Source: a virus. From it: 26,278 nucleotides of DNA. Position 1 is the stretch's first letter; each line of letters begins with the position of its first letter. Position numbers and translations under genes: made by a program. The notes under the pieces are model-generated. The model did not search any database. It was not told the origin of the DNA and saw only the letters and a list, made by a program, of their open reading frames with translations. Positions 1 to 5,750 of the stretch are shown here, piece by piece. Location: positions 1 to 26,278 of the IMG/VR virus record IMGVR_UViG_3300022921_000093. The stretch is one strand, 5' to 3'.

Positions 1-2
1 CG

Positions 3-146
3 GATGCACTCATCAAAGCAAAAGATAAGAAACTTGAAGACTTATATCCAAACATCACAAGAGAGATTGTGCGTAAAGCATTTCCTACTCTATTGACTGA
101 TGTTCAACCAAATCAATTTAGCAAAAAGGAAGATGATAATGAGTAA
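3..146 (+). CDS. C-terminal fragment of an unidentified protein
   Basis: An open frame enters from the left edge in phase 3 and ends at TAA 144-146. The visible 47 residues are charged and helical-looking and end in KKEDDNE. The stop overlaps the start of the next gene by 8 nt, which is typical translational coupling in this genome. The start lies outside the window and I do not recognise the family. Confidence 0.6.
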   Translation, partial: DALIKAKDKKLEDLYPNITREIVRKAFPTLLTDVQPNQFSKKEDDNE

Positions 147-342
147 TGACTGGCAAGATAGAATGTACGAACTAGACGATATGGTTCGATTGATTAAATT
201 AGAAGCACAAAACTTCTATGATAAAAACAACAAATCAGCAGGCACTAGAGCAAGAAAAGGTCTGTCTGACTTAGCAAAATTCTGTGCAAATGAGCGTAAA
301 ATCATTCAAGATAAGAAGAATAATCCAGACCCAACAGTCTGA
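139..342 (+). CDS. Histone H1-like (Hc1-type) small basic protein
   Basis: 67 aa. The segment NNKSAGTRARKGLSDLAKF, about residues 32-50, matches the conserved core of bacterial and phage Hc1-like proteins (a GTRARK-x-L-x-x-L pattern on a helical hairpin). Such proteins are found in T4-like marine phages and are presumed to bind or condense nucleic acid. I chose ATG 139 over the upstream in-frame ATG 100 because AAGGAAG at 126-132 precedes it and it overlaps the upstream stop by only 8 nt. The lysine-rich tail of chlamydial Hc1 is absent, so DNA binding is inferred from family resemblance only. Confidence 0.7.
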   Translation: MSNDWQDRMYELDDMVRLIKLEAQNFYDKNNKSAGTRARKGLSDLAKFCANERKIIQDKKNNPDPTV

Positions 343-366
343 TAATAGACCATAAGGAGATAGATT

Positions 367-567
367 GTGAATCCAATTATTCATACGGTATTAGCATTAG
401 CAGTAATCTTTATAGCATGGCGAATTGGTCGCTGGCAATCTACAAAAGACGCAATTGAGAGATATACAGAGACACTAGAAGAGCATGGTTATATCTATAT
501 CACTCAGTTGCGCGATGGTTCTTATGAGTTTGTAAAGCACTGGAAGAAAGTAGAAGAATCCAAATGA
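367..567 (+). CDS. Small membrane protein, GTG start
   Basis: 66 aa. GTG 367 is preceded by a strong Shine-Dalgarno AAGGAGA at 354-360, so GTG is the start. Residues 4-20 form one hydrophobic segment followed by RIGRW, which suggests a single-pass inner-membrane protein with a charged cytoplasmic tail. The tail contains a short GYIYITQLRDGSYEFVKHW stretch, probably beta. It shares ATGA with the next gene. Similar tiny membrane proteins occur in marine T4-like phages, but the function is unknown. Confidence 0.7.
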   Translation: MNPIIHTVLALAVIFIAWRIGRWQSTKDAIERYTETLEEHGYIYITQLRDGSYEFVKHWKKVEESK

Positions 568-767
568 TTACCGGTACATGTATGCACACTGTAGATAGTG
601 ATACATTCTTGCAAGCATGTATCGTTAAAGTACAAATCAACGAATATCAGAATGGCATAGAGTATCACAAATACTGCAAAAACTGCTATCGCAAAGCAGA
701 AAGAAACAATATGCTTTTATCAGAAGATGAAGTGGAAGATTATCTGAATGGCGAACAAGATTACTGA
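564..767 (+). CDS. Small cysteine-containing protein, unknown
   Basis: 67 aa. The start shares ATGA with the upstream stop, and the 3' end overlaps the next gene by 20 nt, so it is held in a coupled operon. It contains CMHTV near the N terminus and CKNC at about residues 38-41, which could hold a metal together with the upstream Cys/His, although the spacing is not a standard zinc finger. It ends in an acidic tail. I do not recognise it. Confidence 0.6.
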   Translation: MITGTCMHTVDSDTFLQACIVKVQINEYQNGIEYHKYCKNCYRKAERNNMLLSEDEVEDYLNGEQDY

Positions 768-1329
768 TATAATTGTTATTGACGATGCTATACCAAAAGC
801 ACTATTCAACATATGGCGAGAAGAAGTATACAATAGCAATGAATGGAGATATTATCCATACACGGACTACAATCCAATAAATCAAGGCGTAGAGAACGTA
901 TCAGAAGAGCATAAACTTGATGATACACCTAAGTTTCAGTTAATGTATGATGTGAATAATCTAACACATCTAACACAATCAATAGTAGATATGCAAGCAT
1001 CACTTTGTAAGATATCTTCATATGAAATCACTCGCATGAGAATAAATGCGCTATCTAATCATAGAGAAGTTCCGCAACATCATCCTATTCATAGTGATAC
1101 TCCTGCAGATGACAAGTCAGGTCTTGTATTGAGTTGTATATTATATGTAAATGACAGTGACGGTGATACACTATTCTATTCGAATGAAACACAAGAAATC
1201 GTGCAAAGAGTAAGTCCTAAAGAGAATAGATTACTTGCATTTCCTGCAGAGTTGTTACATTCTAGCAGTCCACCACGCGATACGATGACACGCTTCATGT
1301 GTAACACAGTATACACTTATAATGTATAA
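748..1329 (+). CDS. 2OG-Fe(II) oxygenase (HxD...H...R type)
   Basis: 193 aa. It has the double-stranded beta-helix signature of prolyl-4-hydroxylase-like dioxygenases. HSD at residues 115-117 gives His115/Asp117, distal His171 lies in LLAFPAELLHSSSP, and Arg182 is a plausible 2-oxoglutarate carboxylate ligand. The enzyme should couple decarboxylation of 2OG to hydroxylation of a substrate the sequence does not reveal. It is one of six such genes in the window. The start at 748 overlaps the previous gene by 20 nt, and the stop overlaps the next ORF by one base (TAATG). Confidence 0.88.
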   Translation: MANKITDIIVIDDAIPKALFNIWREEVYNSNEWRYYPYTDYNPINQGVENVSEEHKLDDTPKFQLMYDVNNLTHLTQSIVDMQASLCKISSYEITRMRINALSNHREVPQHHPIHSDTPADDKSGLVLSCILYVNDSDGDTLFYSNETQEIVQRVSPKENRLLAFPAELLHSSSPPRDTMTRFMCNTVYTYNV

Positions 1330-1415
1330 TGAATGAATTCGAATTTCTATGGTTGTTAGTTATCATACCAATCTGCATTGCAATTATTTTCAATTTAATG
1401 TTTCTTTTTACTTGA
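1329..1415 (+). CDS. 28-aa single-pass membrane peptide
   Basis: ATG 1329 overlaps the oxygenase stop in TAATG, and the frame ends at TGA 1413-1415. After MNEFEFLW almost every residue is hydrophobic (LLVIIPICIAIIFNLMFLF), a clear transmembrane helix. The stop codon sits inside the -35 box of the next promoter. Stop/start coupling and the unbroken hydrophobic composition argue for a real microprotein, but there is no clear Shine-Dalgarno, so translation would depend on re-initiation. Confidence 0.5.
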   Translation: MNEFEFLWLLVIIPICIAIIFNLMFLFT

Positions 1416-1440
1416 CTTCTATGTAAAGTTCTGTTATATT
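1412..1440 (+). promoter_or_regulatory. Sigma70-type promoter upstream of HNH gene
   Basis: TTGACT (1412-1417), 17-bp spacer, TATATT (1435-1440). The following ATATAAGTAAGATGA resembles the initially transcribed region of the minus-strand promoter at 8958-8986. Confidence 0.7.
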
Positions 1441-1477
1441 ATATAAGTAAGATGAATTGTAACAGAGAGGTTTTCAA

Positions 1478-1897
1478 ATGGTTACCAATCGTCCCAAATG
1501 TCAAGTTCCCAATTGCGGTAAAAACGCACACAATACAAGCACAACTGCTAATCCAAAATGGCGCAAATCAACATGGGTTCGTGAAGAATTCGGTGTTGAA
1601 GAAGGTTACGTCTGCAACAAGCATCACGCTGTAAATTACGCCATTGGTGGTTGGGTATACAAACAGCATCGCAAGACGTATTGTGAAAACATCGATAATC
1701 GTCTAGGTCACGGTAAATGCACAACAACAATCATTGATCCTGAATGGCAGTTAGAAGTCGACCACATTGATGGTAATCACGACAACAATGAAGAGAGCAA
1801 TCTACAAACATTATGTGCTTGCTGTCATCGTCTAAAGACGAGAGACAATCGAGACTACTTATCGTTACCTCATGTAATCATAAAGAAAGTCGCATGA
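1478..1897 (+). CDS. HNH endonuclease
   Basis: 139 aa. The C-terminal half carries a complete HNH motif: VDHIDGNH (Asp95-His96), Asn108 in NLQTL, and His117 in CACCHRLK. The cysteines around it (C113/C116, with C8/C13 near the N terminus) could bind structural zinc. HNH proteins cut DNA with one metal ion, and free-standing phage copies are often homing endonucleases. It is preceded by GAGAGG and its own promoter, and it overlaps the next gene by ATGA. No interrupted gene or intron is visible nearby, so homing is inferred only. Confidence 0.85.
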   Translation: MVTNRPKCQVPNCGKNAHNTSTTANPKWRKSTWVREEFGVEEGYVCNKHHAVNYAIGGWVYKQHRKTYCENIDNRLGHGKCTTTIIDPEWQLEVDHIDGNHDNNEESNLQTLCACCHRLKTRDNRDYLSLPHVIIKKVA

Positions 1898-2055
1898 ACA
1901 GAGAAGACATACATCAAGAAGCAATACCACTCATCGTTGCGCTTACTCTCGCATTCGTAACGTATGATGTATTCAACGAAAGCGCGGCATATATCGTATC
2001 ACTTCTCGCATACTTAATCATGAAAATCGCAACAATGTATAAGAAGGTAAAATAA
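1894..2055 (+). CDS. Small two-helix membrane protein
   Basis: 53 aa. I chose ATG 1894 because it overlaps the HNH stop in ATGA; the longer upstream frame lies inside the HNH gene. Two hydrophobic stretches (IPLIVALTLAFVTYDVF and AAYIVSLLAYLIMKIA) suggest a helical hairpin in the inner membrane with a basic C-terminal KKVK. Function unknown. Confidence 0.65.
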   Translation: MNREDIHQEAIPLIVALTLAFVTYDVFNESAAYIVSLLAYLIMKIATMYKKVK

Positions 2056-2279
2056 TGACTGTAGAAACAATCACAATGAATGACGTAAACTATACGACAC
2101 ATCCAATCACAGGTGATAAAAAGAACGAAGCAGTACAAGCATGTTTCGCAATGCTGAGAGAAGACTATAAAGATAAGACAGTAATCAATATGACTACTTA
2201 CTTCAATAGCGGGTTCAATCACATCACACAGAAGCAAGAACAGTCACCAGTCTTTGGTATAGAAGTAGAATGGGTATGA
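2055..2279 (+). CDS. Conserved-looking hypothetical protein
   Basis: 74 aa, starting in a TAATG overlap with the previous stop. The sequence alternates beta-like and helical segments and ends in the hydrophobic FGIEVEWV. There is no signal peptide, membrane segment or recognisable motif. Membership of a coupled early operon suggests a small cytoplasmic accessory protein. Confidence 0.6.
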   Translation: MTVETITMNDVNYTTHPITGDKKNEAVQACFAMLREDYKDKTVINMTTYFNSGFNHITQKQEQSPVFGIEVEWV

Positions 2280-2344
2280 TAATCAATCAAACAATAGAAG
2301 TAACATTACCTTATATCGGTCTACTTCACATACTGTTTAACTAG
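2276..2344 (+). CDS. Possible 22-aa peptide at operon end
   Basis: ATG 2276 overlaps the previous stop in ATGA and the frame closes at TAG 2342-2344, giving MIINQTIEVTLPYIGLLHIL followed by FN. The coupling resembles neighbouring genes, but length and composition give little support. Confidence 0.25.
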   Translation: MIINQTIEVTLPYIGLLHILFN

Positions 2345-2609
2345 TTCACATAGTATTCATATAGAGTGAAAGACTGTGAATTAGCATGAATTATCGGTAA
2401 GTTTCGTGTAGTTTTGTGTATGTTTATGTATACAGTGACTATCGAAAAGGGCAAATAAACGATAATAAATTATAATTAAAATATTGTTGGGTGAAAAGTT
2501 GCTCTAGCATACAAGCGGACCGCCGTCAAGTACTTTCTCTGTGTGTGTTGCAAAAATGCAACAGTTACCAACTATTTTAAAAAAAAGTGAAAAAAAGTGA
2601 AAATAATGC
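2345..2609 (+). other. AT-rich non-coding stretch with one small hairpin
   Basis: No frame of useful length exists on either strand. GTTGCA/TGCAAC with a 4-nt loop forms a hairpin at 2547-2562 but is not followed by a T run. Two copies of AAAAAAGTG lie just upstream of the next -35, which could act as an UP-like element. A short GCGGACCGC palindrome lies near 2517. I see no iteron array that would define an origin. Confidence 0.4.
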
Positions 2610-2638
2610 TTGACAATTGCCATTGTCTTTGCTATACT
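2610..2638 (+). promoter_or_regulatory. Sigma70-type promoter
   Basis: TTGACA (2610-2615), 17-bp spacer, TATACT (2633-2638). The spacer begins ATTGCCATTG, similar to the spacers of the promoters at 3713 and 3776. Predicted start near 2645, giving a leader of about 115 nt before ATG 2761. Confidence 0.8.
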
Positions 2639-2653
2639 ATAAACATAGTCGAG

Positions 2654-2739
2654 ATAGAGACTACTGGCGTATCGCTAGATTAACTGCATGTCCCTAAGGG
2701 AGAACTGGCGCGATACTAGATTGAACTGCAAGTCTCTAT
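2654..2739 (+). ncRNA. Structured 5' leader with nested helices and a tandem repeat
   Basis: Within the leader, ATAGAGACT (2654-2662) pairs perfectly with AGTCTCTAT (2731-2739), GTATCGC (2669-2675) with GCGATAC (2710-2716), and TCCC with GGGA around a TAA loop (2691-2701). The three helices nest. The same region also holds two imperfect direct copies of about 30 nt, each starting ACTGGCG and ending in AACTGCA-N-GTC (2663-2691 and 2704-2734). This looks like a cis-acting RNA or protein-binding leader. It does not match any riboswitch consensus I can recall. Confidence 0.5.
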
Positions 2740-2760
2740 GAACTTTAAAAGGAATATATT

Positions 2761-2970
2761 ATGAATTACGATATGACTAAACCAATCAGAACTCTCGCTA
2801 TGGAGCAAGACGTATTCGATGTTATTACTGATGCGCTTGTTGCTGAGTGTGAGCATGTCACTGAACTAGTTGAAAAACTTGATGAAATGTTACCTGAATA
2901 CATCGATGGTAAGATTATCAATGATGTTGCTACTGAATGCTTTAATGAGTATTGGGCGGCAAAAGTGTAA
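2761..2970 (+). CDS. Small acidic hypothetical protein
   Basis: 69 aa, preceded by AAAAGGAA. It is predicted mostly helical and acidic (VAECEHVTELVEKLDEMLPE), with no membrane segment or catalytic motif. It is the only gene between the structured leader and the next promoter, so any control by that leader would act first on it. Function unknown. Confidence 0.65.
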   Translation: MNYDMTKPIRTLAMEQDVFDVITDALVAECEHVTELVEKLDEMLPEYIDGKIINDVATECFNEYWAAKV

Positions 2971-2978
2971 AATAGTGC

Positions 2979-3007
2979 TTGACATCTGTATAAGACTGTG
3001 ATATACT
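2979..3007 (+). promoter_or_regulatory. Sigma70-type promoter
   Basis: TTGACA (2979-2984), 17-bp spacer, TATACT (3002-3007). The 5' flank GTAAAATAGTGC is close to GAAAATAATGC at the 2610 promoter, so these two form a sub-class. Confidence 0.8.
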
Positions 3008-3038
3008 GTGTATATAATGATAATGAAAGTGAGTGAAT

Positions 3039-3179
3039 ATGTTTGAGATTGAATTTAAATTGAATGGTGAAACGCAGATAGTTACCGCGCTGACAGAAGA
3101 GCAGTGTGATGCTATTCTCGCAGACGGCACATTTGGTGTTAACGCAATCAACTTAGTAGAGGTACGTCAGTATGCGTAA
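3039..3179 (+). CDS. 46-aa hypothetical protein
   Basis: ATG 3039 follows AAAGTGAGTGA, a weak ribosome site. The product begins MFEIEFKLNGETQIV and ends VNAINLVEVRQYA, a beta-hairpin then helix then beta pattern. Its stop overlaps the next start by 8 nt. The promoter at 2979 and the coupling support it as real. Function unknown. Confidence 0.55.
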   Translation: MFEIEFKLNGETQIVTALTEEQCDAILADGTFGVNAINLVEVRQYA

Positions 3180-3354
3180 TATAATCGCGGGTGCATTAGG
3201 CATCACCGGACTTCTATTAGTACTAGGCGCTGTAGGTAGCGACTGTGATGGCAAGTGTATGGAGAACGCACTGTCAATCACTGAAGTACTACTGTTCGCA
3301 TTAGCAGGTTTCGCAATGATTGGTGTAGCATTCGTTACATATGATAAGGAGTAG
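3172..3354 (+). CDS. Small two-helix membrane protein
   Basis: 60 aa. Hydrophobic helices at about residues 4-22 and 38-55 flank a short loop with two cysteines (SDCDGKC), likely periplasmic and possibly disulphide-bonded. It overlaps the upstream gene by 8 nt and lies 3 nt before the next. Function unknown; a role at the host membrane is plausible. Confidence 0.65.
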   Translation: MRNIIAGALGITGLLLVLGAVGSDCDGKCMENALSITEVLLFALAGFAMIGVAFVTYDKE

Positions 3355-3357
3355 ATA

Positions 3358-3606
3358 ATGGCAAAAGCAATGGGTCAATATGAAAAAGTACTGAACGTAC
3401 TGAAAGAAGCAGATAACTATACTGCTACTATAGATGAGTTCAAACAACAGTGTGAGATAGCAGGCGTGAACATGTACCGCATCTCAACGTATATGTGGGA
3501 AATTAAAACAAAGACACCCTATGGTGTGATCCCACTCAAAGACGGTCGCAAGGTCACCGGTTACAAACTGTGTGGCGTAGAACGAGTAGACGCGACTGCA
3601 AGTTAG
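3358..3606 (+). CDS. Possible winged-helix small protein
   Basis: 82 aa. A helical N-terminal half (YEKVLNVLKEADNY, then DEFKQQCEIAG, then RISTYMWEIKT) is followed by a beta hairpin (YGVIPLKDGRKVTGYKL). This order fits a winged helix-turn-helix, with the third helix as recognition helix and the hairpin as wing. That is a structural guess from pattern only. It is the last gene before a strong terminator. Confidence 0.6.
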   Translation: MAKAMGQYEKVLNVLKEADNYTATIDEFKQQCEIAGVNMYRISTYMWEIKTKTPYGVIPLKDGRKVTGYKLCGVERVDATAS

Positions 3607-3703
3607 AGACTAGTAGGGTTTTTCTCTCCCTTTCTCCCTACGTTGTCTCGGCGATGCCCTGTAACCCTTACTGACAAAGGGTTGTAGGGTGTCGCTTTTT
3701 TTT
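3606..3703 (+). terminator. Rho-independent terminator ending the rightward operon
   Basis: 3651-3669 pairs with 3677-3695 over 19 bp including four G-U pairs, with a 7-nt loop, and is followed by eight T residues (3696-3703). A weaker upstream hairpin, GAGAC/GTCTC plus GTAGGG/CCCTAC, lies between 3606 and 3649. Confidence 0.9.
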
Positions 3704-3712
3704 ATTTTTTAC

Positions 3713-3741
3713 TTGACAACAGTTGCCATATGTGCTATACT
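3713..3741 (+). promoter_or_regulatory. First of two tandem orphan promoters
   Basis: TTGACA (3713-3718), 17-bp spacer, TGC-TATACT (3736-3741). It lies directly after the terminator. The predicted transcript start is followed by TTAACTGCACGCC, a third copy of a motif seen twice in the 2654-2739 leader. Confidence 0.8.
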
Positions 3742-3775
3742 GAAACTTTAACTGCACGCCACTGAAAAATAACTG

Positions 3776-3804
3776 TTGACAACTGTTACTCACTGTGCTA
3801 TACT
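3776..3804 (+). promoter_or_regulatory. Second of two tandem orphan promoters
   Basis: TTGACA (3776-3781), 17-bp spacer, TGC-TATACT (3799-3804). It points into a region with no established + gene before the convergent minus-strand operon. Confidence 0.8.
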
Positions 3805-4008
3805 ATAGAGTAGACCCCCCACCCTATGTAATATTTTTGTGATGTCCGACCCCTTTAGTGCGGCATTAAGCGCGGAGTTCAATTTCGTGTTTTCTGAGTA
3901 CGGCAAACGTCCACTGAAGTCCACTGTCTAAAAACTGAAAGCACTATAGGGGGTTTAAGGAATCCAAAAATTTTTCCGGACAAAAAATTCACGTTTCTCA
4001 AGTCGGCA
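3805..4008 (+). other. Transcribed intergenic region, possible small RNA
   Basis: The two promoters at 3713 and 3776 would transcribe this region. It includes a C6 tract near 3814 and a G5 tract near 3951 that could pair, TGTCCG (3843-3848) complementary to CGGACA (3977-3982), and AAAAATTTTT near 3970. No strong + terminator is visible before 4009, so the RNA could run antisense into the minus operon. The region also holds the 29-codon ORF listed separately. Confidence 0.35.
3842..3931 (+). CDS. Possible 29-aa protein
   Basis: ATG 3842 to TAA 3929-3931 encodes 29 aa beginning MSDPFSAALSAEFNFVF and ending in GKRPLKSTV. Composition is protein-like and the ORF lies about 30 nt downstream of the second orphan promoter, but no Shine-Dalgarno precedes it. 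It may be a true microprotein or chance within a small RNA. Confidence 0.35.
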   Translation: MSDPFSAALSAEFNFVFSEYGKRPLKSTV

Positions 4009-4215
4009 CTAAAACAGTCTGTCTTTACCTGTAGGTTTTGTTGTCATTCCTAGATGCGCTCTCATAGGACGACCTGCTTCTGCTGGTGTATCTGCAGTAG
4101 AGTATACACTGTTATTCACTGCTTTACTGTACACTCTATCATTTGAATTGAACTGTGCATCATGCTTACGATTTGCTTCTGCTATCTGTTCAGCAGTAGG
4201 TTCTTTTCTTTTCAA
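4009..4215 (-). CDS. Small hypothetical protein, TTG start
   Basis: 68 aa. The start is TTG (complement 4213-4215), supported by GAGG six bases upstream and the lack of any ATG before residue 51. It is hydrophilic, with a charged N terminus (KRKEPTAEQIAEANRKHDAQF) and a Pro/Gly-rich C terminus, so it is probably partly disordered. It is the last gene of the minus operon and converges on the orphan promoters. Confidence 0.6.
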   Translation of the reverse strand: MKRKEPTAEQIAEANRKHDAQFNSNDRVYSKAVNNSVYSTADTPAEAGRPMRAHLGMTTKPTGKDRLF

Positions 4216-4240
4216 TATAAACCTCTTCTCACTGTCGTTG

Positions 4241-4477
4241 TTAATTCACTATATGAATATCTTTTTTGTTTACTGTGTTCTCGCAATGCTTACACTGCAT
4301 TACATCTTCTATATGTGCAGTATCATAAAACGATGAACATTCATTACATACAATATGATACACTGTGAAAGCATATGTTCTGTTGTATGTAAATCTCTTT
4401 GCTATAGCACACATCTTTACTTTTGCAAGACCAGTGTATTTGAGCGATAGACTGTCTGTGATGAATTGTCTATACAT
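4241..4477 (-). CDS. Zinc-ribbon-like small protein
   Basis: 78 aa. CNEC at about residues 45-48 and CKHC at about 63-66 form a four-cysteine pair with a 14-residue linker, the layout of a zinc ribbon. The N-terminal half is basic. It overlaps the stop of the upstream gene by 8 nt. Zinc ribbons often mediate nucleic-acid or protein contacts, but nothing here fixes the partner. Confidence 0.6.
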   Translation of the reverse strand: MYRQFITDSLSLKYTGLAKVKMCAIAKRFTYNRTYAFTVYHIVCNECSSFYDTAHIEDVMQCKHCENTVNKKDIHIVN

Positions 4478-4643
4478 ACGGATTATCTTTCATCATGTCA
4501 GAGTACCATGCTCTTGCTTCTGTCTGCGTTTTGAACATTGGCGATAACTGAAAGAAGTCTTGATTAGCATAGAAGAATTCTATCTGTCCGTTCTCATCTA
4601 CATGTCTCATCAGAGCGATATAGTTTTCTGTGCTTTTACTCAT
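4470..4643 (-). CDS. 57-aa hypothetical protein
   Basis: I chose the ATG at 4643 because it overlaps the upstream TGA in ATGA; the in-frame ATG at 4676 would overlap the upstream gene by 37 nt. The product has beta strands (ENYIALMRHVDENGQIEFF) followed by a helix TQTEARAWYSDMMKD. Its C-terminal half resembles the protein at 6999-7274 (FNTIEQAQYWMKVH), suggesting a shared small fold. Function unknown. Confidence 0.6.
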   Translation of the reverse strand: MSKSTENYIALMRHVDENGQIEFFYANQDFFQLSPMFKTQTEARAWYSDMMKDNPYV

Positions 4644-4996
4644 CGTCTTGCCATCATTGTAAGTTCTAGTGAACATGTGCGTAGTTTGAGTTTGCCTGTC
4701 TGTTCGTAGATTATGATTGATGCTCTTGTGCGACCTTGCTTGAATTCAATACTCATGTTCTCTGGCAAGTATACATTCAAGTCATTAAAAGTCTGAAGCG
4801 CATCTTTCTCAAGACAAGAAAAGAATTCTTTGTCTATCCATGCTCTTGCTAGAACACGCCCGCAGATTTCTGGCAAATGTTTCTTTACTTCTTCTCTTGT
4901 GTCAAAGCGAGTTTCTTCATCTACAAGAACAAACTTTCGACTGTATGAAACGATATTCGATTTGTCTCTTAATACAAGTGCAGTGCTACTACTCAT
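4640..4996 (-). CDS. Nitrile-hydratase-alpha / NHLP-like domain protein
   Basis: 118 aa. I chose the ATG at 4996 because it overlaps the upstream stop by 8 nt, like its neighbours. Residues 49-86 (LARAWIDKEFFSCL, acidic turn, YLPENMSIEF) match the RAW-x-D-x-x-F...LPE...i-v pattern of the nitrile hydratase alpha N-terminal region and of NHLP leader peptides of RiPP precursors. The metal-binding Cys cluster of true nitrile hydratase is absent, so it is not that enzyme. The rest is beta-rich. There is no maturation enzyme nearby, so a RiPP precursor role is unsupported. It is directly coupled to the nuclease-like gene upstream. Confidence 0.55.
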   Translation of the reverse strand: MSSSTALVLRDKSNIVSYSRKFVLVDEETRFDTREEVKKHLPEICGRVLARAWIDKEFFSCLEKDALQTFNDLNVYLPENMSIEFKQGRTRASIIIYEQTGKLKLRTCSLELTMMARR

Positions 4997-5681
4997 ATGA
5001 AACTCGTACTGCTTTATTATCTTTAAGTAGATTAGATATATTGACACGCAGTTCTAGTCTGCGCTTTGAAATGTTGAGACTTACTTTACCGTGACTGCTT
5101 TCGATAAGCGTCAGTTCAGGATTACGACTAGTCTGAAAAGATGTTATGATGTTTGTGTGCTTAGTGTGATGAAACAATGCGACTGCATAAGAATTCTCTA
5201 CTGTTTGTTCTCTACATACACACAATGAATAGTACTTCTTATTGTGTGGTTGATTTGCTTCATTCACCCATAGTTTATTATTCATCTTCTCAATGAATGT
5301 TTGATTAATCTTCTTTGTGATTTCGTCTGTGATTGTTGTTGCTTCTGTGATTGATGTGATAACATCATCTGCAACTGAAGATGTAATTTGTAGAAGACTT
5401 GCTTCATTAGACATTCTCTCAAATGAATGTGTGCTAAGTCCTTTTACGTCTATGAGACTAGTTTCTGTCTCAATGTCTGCAAAGTTATTTCCGGCGCCGC
5501 ACCATGTGGCATCCGGAATACTATCTGCTATGATGTATTCCCATGTTTCTTTTGCAAGTTGTGGTTCTCTATTCTTTCTTGTGAACACTTCAGTATATGA
5601 TTTGAGTTCACGAACAAAGTTCTGTGAGAAGGTATCGCCTAGAATGTTATGAATTTGTTCTGCATCTACTGCAACTAGCAT
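4989..5681 (-). CDS. PD-(D/E)XK-like nuclease, restriction-enzyme-like
   Basis: 230 aa. GNNFADIETETSLIDVKG (residues 64-81) fits a PD-(D/E)XK active site: Asp69, then Asp78-Val-Lys80 on a hydrophobic strand, with Glu46 in the preceding helix as possible extra ligand. A long helical insert (about 95-135) and a later strand KKYYSLCVCREQ follow. The organisation recalls type II restriction-like endonucleases rather than the RecB/Cas4-type exonuclease at 23826. No methyltransferase lies nearby, so it could cut host or competitor DNA or act in recombination. The fold is inferred from motif pattern alone. Confidence 0.5.
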   Translation of the reverse strand: MLVAVDAEQIHNILGDTFSQNFVRELKSYTEVFTRKNREPQLAKETWEYIIADSIPDATWCGAGNNFADIETETSLIDVKGLSTHSFERMSNEASLLQITSSVADDVITSITEATTITDEITKKINQTFIEKMNNKLWVNEANQPHNKKYYSLCVCREQTVENSYAVALFHHTKHTNIITSFQTSRNPELTLIESSHGKVSLNISKRRLELRVNISNLLKDNKAVRVSYE

Positions 5682-5719
5682 AATGTATCCACTTCAACAT
5701 AATTAAAATTTGATAGAGA

Positions 5720-5743
5720 AGAGAGGAAAGTTAATTCCTCTCT
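5720..5743 (-). terminator. Hairpin between 5751 gene and nuclease gene
   Basis: AGAGAGGAA pairs with TTCCTCTCT around a 6-nt loop. On the minus strand it is followed by an AT-rich stretch without a long T run, so termination is probably partial and could attenuate expression of the nuclease unit. Confidence 0.45.
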
Positions 5744-5750
5744 CATAGTT

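Noticed and set aside
2345-2609. Replication origin
   Set aside because: AT-rich but without iterons, initiator gene or clear strand switch.
3016-3045. Nine-codon upstream ORF (MIMKVSEYV) overlapping the start at 3039
   Set aside because: No ribosome site of its own and too short to distinguish from chance.
3900-3930. Direct repeat GTCCACTGAA / GTCCACTGTC as a CRISPR-like or iteron repeat
   Set aside because: Only two short adjacent copies, inside a possible coding frame; no array.
4640-4996. Reading the NHLP-like protein as a RiPP precursor
   Set aside because: No double-glycine core cleavage site with a Cys/Ser/Thr-rich core, and no maturation or export enzymes in the window.
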